This document shows, in pieces, positions 36,107-49,499 of a stretch of 64,000 bases of DNA. A program made the translations under genes and the position numbers. The number at the start of each line of letters is the position of its first letter. The first letter of the stretch is position 1. Source of the stretch: Zhengitettix transpicula (taxonomy: Eukaryota > Arthropoda > Insecta > Orthoptera > Tetrigidae); contig CM073590.1 of assembly GCA_037074705.1 (NCBI GenBank), positions 223,888,246 through 223,952,245 of the forward strand. Direction: 5' to 3'. The notes below the pieces were generated by a model. The model was not told the DNA's origin. It worked only from the letters and a program-made list of their open reading frames with translations, and made no database searches.

Positions 36107-36168
36107 AACATTGGGCATGGTTAGTACTTGGATGGGTGACCGCTTGGGAACACCATGTGTTGTTGGCT
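36050..36168 (+). rRNA. 5S rRNA: 5S rRNA copy 11 (C28A)
   Basis: Carries C28A (GCAACGG for GCACCGG) and an upstream T-to-A change at -7. The change lies outside the internal control region but may weaken helix III. Confidence 0.96.
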
Positions 36169-37001
36169 CCCTTCTCATTTTTATTTTTAATGTACTTCAT
36201 AATTAATTTGCTCAATTATTATTATCATCACTCGTTGTCGTATCTGCCAGAACAATCTCTTATTTAATTAAATTAAACGTAGCTTTAAAGTGGGGACGTT
36301 TGGAGATCACCGCTACATCTGGCGGAGAATCTTCTCCCTAAGATACGGTCTCTTTGCGAATCTCACATGACCGCCAATTTAAAATTAAAATATTCCTAGA
36401 TCGCATTAATATAATAAGCAAGTCATGCAATAATCTTGTTGGCGTTAAGTGAAATGCGTGCCTCGTTACAGTTTTCAAAACTCTGTGAATTTACTATATT
36501 GTTAATAGTTTAGTTGTGCTAGTTTATTTAATTAATTCGGAAAATACCAGAAGTAGATACAAAACGGTTTCTAACCGACGGCACAATATAAATTGAAAAT
36601 CGTTTCTGTAATGGAAATTTGCACTTGAATCCTTTAATAATTTTTTCAGAGAAGGCAGTCATAAGTGGGCGAAATTAATGAACGATCACTACTGGAATGA
36701 AAATTAACTTTTATACTTTTGATATAATTCGAAATTGGAATTAAAAAATGATCTGATTGTTATGAAGTAATATTTTTTATAGTTTACGTAATTTTTGGCC
36801 TAGGTCATGACATTTAAAGTATAGCTATCTAATGCCGGCGAAGAGTATGAGGAACGTTGTAAGATGAAATTTCCTTATTTTGTGAAGGGTTTGGCAGAGA
36901 AGAAAATAAAATTCGTTCCAAGGAACTTACAGAGAGTAATATAAGGTTTTTTTTAACATAAGACAGTAACAATTATAGGCGTATTAACACAATTTCCTTC
37001 G

Positions 37002-37120
37002 GCCAACGGCCATACCATGTTGAAAGCACCGGTTCTCGTCCGATCACCGAAGTTAAGCAACATTGGGCATGGTTAGTACTTGGATGGGTGACCGCTTGGG
37101 AACACCATGTGTTGTTGGCT
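37002..37120 (+). rRNA. 5S rRNA: 5S rRNA copy 12
   Basis: Consensus gene. Shares with copies 11, 16 and 19 a downstream AATGTACTTC (usually AATGTCCTTC), marking a sub-lineage of units. Confidence 0.97.
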
Positions 37121-37952
37121 CCCTTCTCATTTTTATTTTTAATGTACTTCATAATTAATTTGCTCAATTATTATTATCATCACTCGTTGTCGTATCTGCC
37201 AGAACAATCTCTTATTTAATTAAATTAAACGTAGCTTTAAAGTGGGGACGATTGGAGATCACCGCTACATCTGGCGGAGAATCTTCTCCCTAAGATACGG
37301 TCTCTTTGCGAATCTCACATGACCGCCAATTTAAAATTAAAATATTCCTAGATCGCATTAATATAATAAGCAAGTCATGCAATAATCTTGTTGGCGTTAA
37401 GTGAAATGCGTGCCTCGTTACAGTTTTCAAAACTCTGTGAATTTACTATATTGTTAATAGTTTAGTTGTGCTAGTTTATTTAATTAATTCGGAAAATACC
37501 AGAAGTAGATACAAAACGGTATCTAAACGACGGTACAATATAAATTAAAAATCGTTTCTGTAATGGAAATTTGCACTTGAATCCTTTAATAATTTTTTCA
37601 GAGAAGGCAGTCATAAGTGGGCGAAATTAATGAACGATCACTACTGGAATGAAAATTAACTTTTTTACTTTTGATATAATTCGAAATTGGAATTAAAAAA
37701 TGATCTGATTGTTATGAAGTAATATTTTTTATAGTTTACGTAATTTTTGGCCTAGGTCATGACATTTAAAGTATAGCTATCTAATGCCGGCGAAGAGTTA
37801 GAGGAAAGTTGTAAGATGAAATTTCCTTATTTTGTGAAGGGTTTGGCAGAGAAGAAAATAAAATTCGTTCCAAGGAACTTACAGAGAAAAGGTAAGTTTT
37901 TTTTTAACATAAGACAGTAACAATTATAGGCGTATTAACACAATTTCCTTCG

Positions 37953-38071
37953 GCCAACGGCCATACCATGTTGAAAGCACCGGTTCTCGTCCGATCACCG
38001 AAGTTAAGCAACATTGGGCATGGTTAGTACTTGGATGGGTGACCGCTTGGGAACACCATGTGTTGTTGGCT
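37953..38071 (+). rRNA. 5S rRNA: 5S rRNA copy 13
   Basis: Consensus gene, R-subtype spacer but with CCAAGGAAC, a second R lineage also seen at copies 15, 17, 18 and 20. Confidence 0.97.
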
Positions 38072-38906
38072 CCCTTCTCATTTTTATTTTTAATGTCCTT
38101 CATAATTAATTTGCTCAATTATTATTATCATCACTAGTTGTCGTATCTGCCAGAACAATCTCTTATTTAATTAAATTAAACGTAGCTTTAAAGTGGGGAC
38201 GTTTGGAGATCACCGCTACATCTGGCGGAGAATCTTCTCCCTAAGATACGGTCTCTTTGCGAATCTCACATGACCGCCAATTTAAAATTAAAATATTCCT
38301 AGATCGCATTAATATAATAAGCAAGTCATGCAATAATCTTGTTGGCGTTAAGTGAAATGCGTGCCTCGTTACAGTTTTCAAAACTCTTTAAATTTACTAT
38401 CTTGTTAATAGTTTAGTTGTGCTAGTTTATTTAATTAATTCGAAAAATACCAGAAGTAGATACAAAACGGTATCTAAACGACGGCACAATATAAATTAAA
38501 AATCGTTTCTGTAATGGAAATTTGCACTTGAATCCTTTAATAATTTTTTCAGAGAAGACAGTCAAAAGTGGGCGAAATTAATGAACGATCACTACTGGAA
38601 TGAAAATTAACTTTTTTACTTTTGATATAATTCGAAATTGGAATTAAAAAATGATCTGATTGTTATGAAGTAATATTTTTTGATAGTTTACGTAATTATT
38701 GGCCTCGGTCATGACATTTAAAGTATAGCTATCTAATGCCGGCGAAGAGTATGAGGAACGTTGTAAGATGAAATTTCCTTATTTTGTGAAGGGTTTGGCA
38801 GAGAAGAAAATAAAATTCGTTCCAAGGAACTTACAGAGAGTAATATAAGGTTTTTTTTTAACATAAGACAGTAACAATTATAGGCGTATTAACACAATTT
38901 CCTTCG

Positions 38907-39025
38907 GCCAACGGCCATACCATGTTGAAAGCACCGGTTCTCGTCCGATCACCGAAGTTAAGCAACATTGGGCATGGTTAGTACTTGGATGGGTGACCGC
39001 TTGGGAACACCATGTGTTGTTGGCT
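38907..39025 (+). rRNA. 5S rRNA: 5S rRNA copy 14
   Basis: Consensus gene. The 954-bp distance from copy 13 comes from a G-subtype spacer with one extra T in the pre-gene T-run. Confidence 0.97.
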
Positions 39026-39857
39026 CCCTTCTCATTTTTATTTTTAATGTCCTTCATAATTAATTTGCTCAATTATTATTATCATCACTCGTTGTCGTAT
39101 CTGCCAGAACAATCTCTTATTTAATTAAATTAAACGTAGCTTTAAAGTGGGGACGTTTGGAGATCACCGCTACATCTGGCGGAGAATCTTCTCCCTAAGA
39201 TACGGTCTCTTTGCGAATCTCACATGACCGCCAATTTAAAATTAAAATATTCCTAGATCGCATTAATATAATAAGCAAGTCATGCAATAATCTTGTTGGC
39301 GTTAAGTGAAATGCGTGCCTCGTTACAGTTTTCAAAACTCTGTGAATTTACTATCTTGTTAATAGTTTAGTTGTGCTAGTTTATTTAATTAATTCGGAAA
39401 ATACCAGAAGTAGATACAAAACGGTATCTAAACGACGGTACAATATAAATTAAAAATCGTTTCTGTAATGGAAATTTGCACTTGAATCCTTTAATAATTT
39501 TTTCAGAGAAGGCAGTCATAAGTGGGCGAAATTAATGAACGATCACTACTGGAATGAAAATTAACTTTTTTACTTTTGATATAATTCGAAATTGGAATTA
39601 AAAAATGATCTGATTGTTATGAAGTAATATTTTTTATAGTTTACGTAATTTTTGGCCTAGGTCATGACATTTAAAGTATAGCTATCTAATGCCGGCGAAG
39701 AGTTAGAGGAAAGTTGTAAGATGAAATTTCCTTATTTTGTGAAGGGTTTGGCAGAGAAGAAAATAAAATTCGTTCCAAGGAACTTACAGAGAAAAGGTAA
39801 GTTTTTTTTTAACATAAGACAGTAACAATTATAGGCGTATTAACACAATTTCCTTCG

Positions 39858-39976
39858 GCCAACGGCCATACCATGTTGAAAGCACCGGTTCTCGTCCGAT
39901 CACCGAAGTTAAGCAACATTGGGCATGGTTAGTACTTGGATGGGTGACCGCTTGGGAACACCATGTGTTGTTGGCT
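39858..39976 (+). rRNA. 5S rRNA: 5S rRNA copy 15
   Basis: Consensus gene, R-subtype upstream spacer. Confidence 0.97.
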
Positions 39977-40809
39977 CCCTTCTCATTTTTATTTTTAATG
40001 TCCTTCATAATTAATTTGCTCAATTATTATTATCATCACTCGTTGTCGTATCTGCCAGAACAATCTCTTATTTAATTAAATTAAACGTAGCTTTAAAGTG
40101 GGGACCTTTGGAGATCACCGCTACATCTGGCGGAGAATCTTCTCCCTAAGATACGGTCTCTTTGCGAATCTCACATGACCGCCAATTTAAAATTAAAATA
40201 TTCCTAGATCGCATTAATATAATAAGCAAGTCATGCAATAATCTTGTTGGCGTTAAGTGAAATGCGTGCCTCGTTACAGTTTTCAAAACTCTGTGAATTT
40301 ACTATATTGTTAATAGTTTAGTTGTGCTAGTTTATTTAATTAATTCGGAAAATACCAGAAGTAGATACAAAACGGTTTCTAACCGACGGCACAATATAAA
40401 TTAAAAATCGTTTCTGTAATGGAAATTTGCACTTGAATCCTTTAATAATTTTTTCAGAGAAGGCAGTCATAAGTGGGCGAAATTAATGAACGATCACTAC
40501 TGGAATGAAAATTAACTTTTATACTTTTGATATAATTCGAAATTGGAATTAAAAAATGATCTGATTGTTATGAAGTAATATTTTTTATAGTTTACGTAAT
40601 TTTTGGCCTAGGTCATGACATTTAAAGTATAGCTATCTAATGCCGGCGAAGAGTATGAGGAACGTTGTAAGATGAAATTTCCTTATTTTGTGAAGGGTTT
40701 GGCAGAGAAGAAAATAAAATTCGTTCCAAGGAACTTACAGAGAGTAATATAAGGTTTTTTTTAACATAAGACAGTAACAATTATAGGCGTATTAACACAA
40801 TTTCCTTCG

Positions 40810-40928
40810 GCCAACGGCCATACCATGTTGAAAGCACCGGTTCTCGTCCGATCACCGAAGTTAAGCAACATTGGGCATGGTTAGTACTTGGATGGGTGAC
40901 CGCTTGGGAACACCATGTGTTGTTGGCT
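40810..40928 (+). rRNA. 5S rRNA: 5S rRNA copy 16
   Basis: Consensus gene. The spacer before it has ACGGTTTCTAACCGACGG and CTTTTATAC, shared with the units before copies 12 and 19. Confidence 0.97.
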
Positions 40929-41760
40929 CCCTTCTCATTTTTATTTTTAATGTACTTCATAATTAATTTGCTCAATTATTATTATCATCACTCGTTGTCG
41001 TATCTGCCAGAACAATCTCTTATTTAATTAAATTAAACGTAGCTTTAAAGTGGGGACGTTTGGAGATCACCGCTACATCTGGCGGAGAATCTTCTCCCTA
41101 AGATACGGTCTCTTTGCGAATCTCACATGACCGCCAATTTAAAATTAAAATATTCCTAGATCGCATTAATATAATAAGCAAGTCATGCAATAATCTTGTT
41201 GGCGTTAAGTGAAATGCGTGCCTCGTTACAGTTTTCAAAACTCTGTGAATTTACTATCTTGTTAATAGTTTAGTTGTGCTAGTTTATTTAATTAATTCGG
41301 AAAATACCAGAAGTAGATACAAAACGGTATCTAAACGACGGTACAATATAAATTAAAAATCGTTTCTGTAATGGAAATTTGCACTTGAATCCTTTAATAA
41401 TTTTTTCAGAGAAGACAGTCAAAAGTGGGCGAAATTAATGAACGATCACTACTGGAATGAAAATTAACTTTTTTACTTTTGATATAATTCGAAATTGGAA
41501 TTAAAAAATGATCTGATTGTTATGAAGTAATATTTTTTATAGTTTACGTAATTTTTGGCCTAGGTCATGACATTTAAAGTATAGCTATCTAATGCCGGCG
41601 AAGAGTTAGAGGAAAGTTGTAAGATGAAATTTCCTTATTTTGTGAAGGGTTTGGCAGAGAAGAAAATAAAATTCGTTCCAAGGAACTTACAGAGAAAAGG
41701 TAAGTTTTTTTTTAACATAAGACAGTAACAATTATAGGCGTATTAACACAATTTCCTTCG

Positions 41761-41879
41761 GCCAACGGCCATACCATGTTGAAAGCACCGGTTCTCGTCC
41801 GATCACCGAAGTTAAGCAACATTGGGCATGGTTAGTACTTGGATGGGTGACCGCTTGGGAACACCATGTGTTGTTGGCT
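41761..41879 (+). rRNA. 5S rRNA: 5S rRNA copy 17
   Basis: Consensus gene, R-subtype upstream spacer. Confidence 0.97.
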
Positions 41880-42712
41880 CCCTTCTCATTTTTATTTTTA
41901 ATGTCCTTCATAATTAATTTGCTCAATTATTATTATCATCACTCGTTGTCGTATCTGCCAGAACAATCTCTTATTTAATTAAATTAAACGTAGCTTTAAA
42001 GTGGGGACCTTTGGAGATCACCGCTACATCTGGCGGAGAATCTTCTCCCTAAGATACGGTCTCTTTGCGAATCTCACATGACCGCCAATTTAAAATTAAA
42101 ATATTCCTAGATCGCATTAATATAATAAGCAAGTCATGCAATAATCTTGTTGGCGTTAAGTGAAATGCGTGCCTCGTTACAGTTTTCAAAACTCTTTAAA
42201 TTTACTATCTTGTTAATAGTTTAGTTGTGCTAGTTTATTTAATTAATTCGAAAAATACCAGAAGTAGATACAAAACGGTATCTAAACGACGGCACAATAT
42301 AAATTAAAAATCGTTTCTGTAATGGAAATTTGCACTTGAATCCTTTAATAATTTTTTCAGAGAAGACAGTCAAAAGTGGGTGAAATTAATGAACGATCAC
42401 TACTGGAATGAAAATTAACTTTTTTACTTTTGATATAATTCGAAATTGGAATTAAAAAATGATCTGATTGTTATGAAGTAATATTTTTTGATAGTTTACG
42501 TAATTATTGGCCTCGGTCATGACATTTAAAGTATAGCTATCTAATGCCGGCGAAGAGTATGAGGAACGTTGTAAGATGAAATTTCCTTATTTTGTGAAGG
42601 GTTTGGCAGAGAAGAAAATAAAATTCGTTCCAAGGAACTTACAGAGAAAAGGTAAGTTTTTTTTTAACATAAGACAGTAACAATTATAGGCGTATTAACA
42701 CAATTTCCTTCG

Positions 42713-42831
42713 GCCAACGGCCATACCATGTTGAAAGCACCGGTTCTCGTCCGATCACCGAAGTTAAGCAACATTGGGCATGGTTAGTACTTGGATGGGT
42801 GACCGCTTGGGAACACCATGTGTTGTTGGCT
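42713..42831 (+). rRNA. 5S rRNA: 5S rRNA copy 18
   Basis: Consensus gene. The upstream spacer joins a G-type middle (TTTTTTGATAG, GAGTATGAGGAACG) to an R-type end (AGAGAAAAGGTAAG), a clear exchange product. Confidence 0.97.
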
Positions 42832-43664
42832 CCCTTCTCATTTTTATTTTTAATGTCCTTCATAATTAATTTGCTCAATTATTATTATCATCACTCGTTG
42901 TCGTATCTGCCAGAACAATCTCTTATTTAATTAAATTAAACGTAGCTTTAAAGTGGGGACGTTTGGAGATCACCGCTACATCTGGCGGAGAATCTTCTCC
43001 CTAAGATACGGTCTCTTTGCGAATCTCACATGACCGCCAATTTAAAATTAAAATATTCCTAGATCGCATTAATATAATAAGCAAGTCATGCAATAATCTT
43101 GTTGGCGTTAAGTGAAATGCGTGCCTCGTTACAGTTTTCAAAACTCTGTGAATTTACTATATTGTTAATAGTTTAGTTGTGCTAGTTTATTTAATTAATT
43201 CGGAAAATACCAGAAGTAGATACAAAACGGTTTCTAACCGACGGCACAATATAAATTAAAAATCGTTTCTGTAATGGAAATTTGCACTTGAATCCTTTAA
43301 TAATTTTTTCAGAGAAGGCAGTCATAAGTGGGCGAAATTAATGAACGATCACTACTGGAATGAAAATTAACTTTTATACTTTTGATATAATTCGAAATTG
43401 GAATTAAAAAATGATCTGATTGTTATGAAGTAATATTTTTTATAGTTTACGTAATTTTTGGCCTAGGTCATGACATTTAAAGTATAGCTATCTAATGCCG
43501 GCGAAGAGTATGAGGAACGTTGTAAGATGAAATTTCCTTATTTTGTGAAGGGTTTGGCAGAGAAGAAAATAAAATTCGTTCCAAGGAACTTACAGAGAGT
43601 AATATAAGGTTTTTTTTAACATAAGACAGTAACAATTATAGGCGTATTAACACAATTTCCTTCG

Positions 43665-43783
43665 GCCAACGGCCATACCATGTTGAAAGCACCGGTTCTC
43701 GTCCGATCACCGAAGTTAAGCAACATTGGGCATGGTTAGTACTTGGATGGGTGACCGCTTGGGAACACCATGTGTTGTTGGCT
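43665..43783 (+). rRNA. 5S rRNA: 5S rRNA copy 19
   Basis: Consensus gene, G end. Belongs to the AATGTACTTC sub-lineage. Confidence 0.97.
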
Positions 43784-44615
43784 CCCTTCTCATTTTTATT
43801 TTTAATGTACTTCATAATTAATTTGCTCAATTATTATTATCATCACTCGTTGTCGTATCTGCCAGAACAATCTCTTATTTAATTAAATTAAACGTAGCTT
43901 TAAAGTGGGGACGTTTGGAGATCACCGCTACATCTGGCGGAGAATCTTCTCCCTAAGATACGGTCTCTTTGCGAATCTCACATGACCGCCAATTTAAAAT
44001 TAAAATATTCCTAGATCGCATTAATATAATAAGCAAGTCATGCAATAATCTTGTTGGCGTTAAGTGAAATGCGTGCCTCGTTACAGTTTTCAAAACTCTG
44101 TGAATTTACTATCTTGTTAATAGTTTAGTTGTGCTAGTTTATTTAATTAATTCGGAAAATACCAGAAGTAGATACAAAACGGTATCTAAACGACGGTACA
44201 ATATAAATTAAAAATCGTTTCTGTAATGGAAATTTGCACTTGAATCCTTTAATAATTTTTTCAAAGAAGGCAGTCATAAGTGGGCGAAATTAATGAACGA
44301 TCACTACTGGAATGAAAAATTACTTTTTTACTTTTGATATAATTCGAAATTGGAATTAAAAAATGATCTGATTGTTATGAAGTAATATTTTTTATAGTTT
44401 ACGTAATTTTTGGCCTAGGTCATGACATTTAAAGTATAGCTATCTAATGCCGGCGAAGAGTTAGAGGAAAGTTGTAAGATGAAATTTCCTTATTTTGTGA
44501 AGGGTTTGGCAGAGAAGAAAATAAAATTCGTTCCAAGGAACTTACAGAGAAAAGGTAAGTTTTTTTTTAACATAAGACAGTAACAATTATAGGCGTATTA
44601 ACACAATTTCCTTCG

Positions 44616-44734
44616 GCCAACGGCCATACCATGTTGAAAGCACCGGTTCTCGTCCGATCACCGAAGTTAAGCAACATTGGGCATGGTTAGTACTTGGATG
44701 GGTGACCGCTTGGGAACACCATGTGTTGTTGGCT
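44616..44734 (+). rRNA. 5S rRNA: 5S rRNA copy 20
   Basis: Consensus gene, R-subtype spacer with private changes TCAAAGAAGG and GAAAAATTACTT upstream. Confidence 0.97.
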
Positions 44735-45568
44735 CCCTTCTCATTTTTATTTTTAATGTCCTTCATAATTAATTTGCTCAATTATTATTATCATCACTCG
44801 TTGTCGTATCTGCCAGAACAATCTCTTATTTAATTAAATTAAACGTAGCTTTAAAGTGGGGACCTTTGGAGATCACCGCTACATCTGGCGGAGAATCTTC
44901 TCCCTAAGATACGGTCTCTTTGCGAATCTCACATGACCGCCAATTTAAAATTAAAATATTCCTAGATCGCATTAATATAATAAGCAAGTCATGCAATAAT
45001 CTTGTTGGCGTTAAGTGAAATGCGTGCCTCGTTACAGTTTTCAAAACTCTTTAAATTTACTATCTTGTTAATAGTTTAGTTGTGCTAGTTTATTTAATTA
45101 ATTCGAAAAATACCAGAAGTAGATACAAAACGGTATCTAAACGACGGCACAATATAAATTAAAAATCGTTTCTGTAATGGAAATTTGCACTTGAATCCTT
45201 TAATAATTTTTTCAGAGAAGACAGTCAAAAGTGGGTGAAATTAATGAACGATCACTACTGGAATGAAAATTAACTTTTTTACTTTTGATATAATTCGAAA
45301 TTGGAATTAAAAAATGATCTGATTGTTATGAAGTAATATTTTTTGATAGTTTACGTAATTATTGGCCTCGGTCATGACATTTAAAGTATAGCTATCTAAT
45401 GCCGGCGAAGAGTATGAGGAACGTTGTAAGATGAAATTTCCTTATTTTGTGAAGGGTTTGGCAGAGAAGAAAATAAAATTCGTTCCAAGGAACTTACAGA
45501 GAGTAATATAAGGTTTTTTTTAACATAAGACAGTAACAATTATAGGCGTATTAACACAATTTCCTTCG

Positions 45569-45687
45569 GCCAACCGCCATACCATGTTGAAAGCACCGGT
45601 TCTCGTCCGATCACCGAAGTTAAGCAACATTGGGCATGGTTAGTACTTGGATGGGTGACCGCTTGGGAACACCATGTGTTGTTGGCT
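45569..45687 (+). rRNA. 5S rRNA: 5S rRNA copy 21 (G7C)
   Basis: Carries G7C (CCAACCGCC), which would turn the G-U pair in helix I into a mismatch. Last gene of the type A domain; its downstream spacer starts as type A and ends as type B. Confidence 0.96.
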
Positions 45688-46521
45688 CCCTTCTCATTTT
45701 TATTTTTAATGTCCTTCATAATTAATTTGCTCAATTATTATTATCATCACTCGTTGTCGTATCTGCCAGAACAATCTCTTATTTAATTAAATTAAACGTA
45801 GCTTTAAAGTGGGGACGTTTGGAGATCACCGCTACATCTGGCGGAGAATCTTCTCCCTAAGATACGGTCTCTTTGCGAATCTCACATGACCGCCAATTTA
45901 AAATTAAAATATTCCTAGATCGCATTAATATAATAAGCAAGTCATGCAATAATCTTGTTGGCGTTAAGTGAAATGCGTGCCTCGTTACAGTTTTCAAAAC
46001 TCTGTGAATTTACTATATTGTTAATAGTTTAGTTGTGCTAGTTTATTTAATTAATTCGGAAAATACCAGAAGTAGATACAAAACGGTTTCTAACCGACGG
46101 CACAATATAAATTAAAAATCGTTTCTGTAATGGAAATTTGCACTTGAATCCTTTAATAATTTTTTCAGAGAAGGCAGTCATAAGTGGGCGAAATTAATGA
46201 ACGATCACTACTGGAATGAATTTTAACTTTTTTACTTTTGATATAATTCGAAATTGGAATTAAAAAATGATCTGATTGTTATGAAGTAATATTTTTTGAT
46301 GGTTTACGTAATTATTGGCCTAGGTCATGACGTTTAAAGTATAGCTATCTAATGCCGGCGAAGAGTATGAGGAACGTTGTAAGATGAAATTTCCTTATTT
46401 TGTGAAGGGTTTGGCAGAGAAGAAAATAAAATTCGTTCCAAGGAACTTAAAGAGAGTAATATAAGTTTTTTTTTAACATAAGACAGTAACAATTATAGGC
46501 GTATTAACACAATTTCCTTCG

Positions 46522-46640
46522 GCCAACGGTCATACCATGTTGAAAACACCGGTTCTCGTCCGATCACCGAAGTTAAGCAACATTGGGCATGGTTAGTACT
46601 TGGATGGGTGACCGCTTGGGAACACCATGTGTTGTTGGGT
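46522..46640 (+). rRNA. 5S rRNA: 5S rRNA copy 22 (variant V: C9T, G25A, C118G)
   Basis: First type B unit and first copy with three linked substitutions. C118G breaks the terminal G1-C118 pair and C9T makes a wobble in helix I; G25A lies near loop B. The internal control region is intact, so transcription is plausible. Whether the RNA is stable is unknown. Confidence 0.95.
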
Positions 46641-46643
46641 CCC

Positions 46644-46660
46644 TTTTTATTTTTATTTTT
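46644..46660 (+). terminator. Pol III terminator, type B units (three T5 runs)
   Basis: Three T5 runs separated by single A. Type B units gain a run because the TTCTCA of type A is TTTTTA here, which brings the first run to within 4 nt of the gene. Confidence 0.85.
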
Positions 46661-47474
46661 AATGTCCTTCATAATTAATTTGCACAATTATTATTATCAT
46701 CACTCGTTGTCGTATCTGCCAGAACAATCTCTTATTTAATTAAATTAAACGTAGCTTTAAAGTGGGGACCTTTGGAGATCACCGCTATTTCTGGCGGAGA
46801 ATCTTCTCCCTAAGATACGGTCTCTTTGCGAATCTCACATGACCGCCAGTTTAAAATTAAAATATTCCTAGATCGCATTAATATAATAAGCAAGTCATGC
46901 AATAATCTTGTTGGCGTTAAGTGAAATGCGTGCCTCGTTACAGTTTTCAAAACTCTGTGAATTTACTATCTTGTTAATAGTTTAGTTGTGCTAGTTTATT
47001 TAATTAATTCGGAAAATACCAGAAGTAGATACAAAACGGTATCTAAACGACGGCACAATATAAATTAAAAATCGTTTCTGTAATGGAAATTTGCACTTGA
47101 ATCCTTTAATAATTTTTTCAGAGAAGGCAGTCATAAGTGGGCGAAATTAATGAACGATCACTACTGGAATGAATTTTAACTTTTTTACTTTTGATATAAT
47201 TCGAAATTGGAATTAAAAAATGATCTGATTGTTATGAAGTAATATTTTTTGATAGTTTACGTAATTATTGGCCTAGGTCATGACGTTTAAAGTATAGCTA
47301 TCTAATGCCGGCGAAGAGTATGAGGAACGTTGTAAGATGAAATTTCCTTATTTTGTGAAAGGTTTGGCAGAGAAGAAAATAAAATTCGTTCCAAGGAACT
47401 TACAGAGAGTAATATAAGTTTTTTTTTAACATAAGACAGTAACAATTATAGGCGTATTAACACAATTTCCTTCG

Positions 47475-47593
47475 GCCAACGGCCATACCATGTTGAAAGC
47501 ACCGGTTCTCGTCCGATCACCGAAGTTAAGCAACATTGGGCATGGTTAGTACTTGGATGGGTGACCGCTTGGGAACACCATGTGTTGTTGGCT
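47475..47593 (+). rRNA. 5S rRNA: 5S rRNA copy 23
   Basis: Consensus gene. The downstream spacer has CATAAATAATTTGC, shared only with copies 25 and 28, each of which follows a copy with C118G (22, 24, 27). Confidence 0.97.
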
Positions 47594-48427
47594 CCCTTTT
47601 TATTTTTATTTTTAATGTCCTTCATAAATAATTTGCACAATTATTATTATCATCACTCGTTGTCGTATCTGCCAGAACAATCTCTTATTTAATTAAATTA
47701 AACGTAGCTTTAAAGTGGGGACCTTTGGAGATCACCGCTACATCTGGCGGAGAATCTTCTCCCTAAGATACGGTCTCTTTGCGAATCTCACATGACCGCC
47801 AATTTAAAATTAAAATATTCCTAGATCGCATTAATATAATAAGCAAGTCATGCAATAATCTTGTTGGCGTTAAGTGAAATGCGTGCCTCGTTACAGTTTT
47901 TAAAACTCTGTGAATTTACTATCTTGTTAATAGTTTAGTTGTGCTAGTTTATTTAATTAATTCGGAAAATACCAGAAGTAGATACAAAACGGTATCTAAT
48001 CGACGGCACAATATAAATTAAAAATCGTTTCTGTAATGGAAATTTGCACTTGAATCCTTTAATAATTTTTTCAGAGAAGGCAGTCATAAGTGGGCGAAAT
48101 TAATGAACGATCACTACTGGAATGAATTTTAACTTTTTTACTTTTGATATAATTCGAAATTGGAATTAAAAAATGATCTGATTGTTATGAAGTAATATTT
48201 TTTGATGGTTTACGTAATTATTGGCCTAGGTCATGACGTTTAAAGTATAGCTATCTAATGCCGGCGAAGAGTATGAGGAACGTTGTAAGATGAAATTTCC
48301 TTATTTTGTGAAGGGTTTGGCAGAGAAGAAAATAAAATTCGTTCCAAGGAACTTAAAGAGAGTAATATAAGTTTTTTTTTAACATAAGACAGTAACAATT
48401 ATAGGCGTATTAACACAATTTCCTTCG

Positions 48428-48546
48428 GCCAACGGCCATACCATGTTGAAAGCACCGGTTCTCGTCCGATCACCGAAGTTAAGCAACATTGGGCATGGTT
48501 AGTACTTGGATGGGTGACCGCTTGGGAACACCATGTGTTGTTGGGT
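48428..48546 (+). rRNA. 5S rRNA: 5S rRNA copy 24 (C118G only)
   Basis: Has C118G without C9T or G25A. Its flanks match the variant V units, so this is either an intermediate or a partial conversion back to consensus. Confidence 0.95.
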
Positions 48547-49380
48547 CCCTTTTTATTTTTATTTTTAATGTCCTTCATAATTAATTTGCACAATTATTAT
48601 TATCATCACTCGTTGTCGTATCTGCCAGAACAATCTCTTATTTAATTAAATTAAACGTAGCTTTAAAGTGGGGACCTTTGGAGATCACCGCTATTTCTGG
48701 CGGAGAATCTTCTCCCTAAGATACGGTCTCTTTGCGAATCTCACATGACCGCCAGTTTAAAATTAAAATATTCCTAGATCGCATTAATATAATAAGCAAG
48801 TCATGCAATAATCTTGTTGGCGTTAAGTGAAATGCGTGCCTCGTTACAGTTTTCAAAACTCTGTGAATTTACTATCTTGTTAATAGTTTAGTTGTGCTAG
48901 TTTATTTAATTAATTCGGAAAATACCAGAAGTAGATACAAAACGGTATCTAAACGACGGCACAATATAAATTAAAAATCGTTTCTGTAATGGAAATTTGC
49001 ACTTGAATCCTTTAATAATTTTTTCAGAGAAGGCAGTCATAAGTGGGCGAAATTAATGAACGATCACTACTGGAATGAATTTTAACTTTTTTACTTTTGA
49101 TATAATTCGAAATTGGAATTAAAAAATGATCTGATTGTTATGAAGTAATATTTTTTGATAGTTTACGTAATTATTGGCCTAGGTCATGACGTTTAAAGTA
49201 TAGCTATCTAATGACGGCGAAGAGTATGAGGAACGTTGTAAGATGAAATTTCCTTATTTTGTGAAAGGTTTGGCAGAGAAGAAAATAAAATTCGTTCCAA
49301 GGAACTTACAGAGAGTAATATAAGTTTTTTTTTAACATAAGACAGTAACAATTATAGGCGTATTAACACAATTTCCTTCG

Positions 49381-49499
49381 GCCAACGGCCATACCATGTT
49401 GAAAGCACCGGTTCTCGTCCGATCACCGAAGTTAAGCAACATTGGGCATGGTTAGTACTTGGATGGGTGACCGCTTGGGAACACCATGTGTTGTTGGCT
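49381..49499 (+). rRNA. 5S rRNA: 5S rRNA copy 25
   Basis: Consensus gene, second half of the 24-25 pair. The upstream spacer has a private CTAATGACGGCG. Confidence 0.97.

Noticed and set aside
37889..37902. Perfect 5' splice-site-like GGTAAGT in R-subtype spacers
   Set aside because: It lies in an untranslated Pol III spacer with no exon; chance creation by the subtype variation is sufficient.
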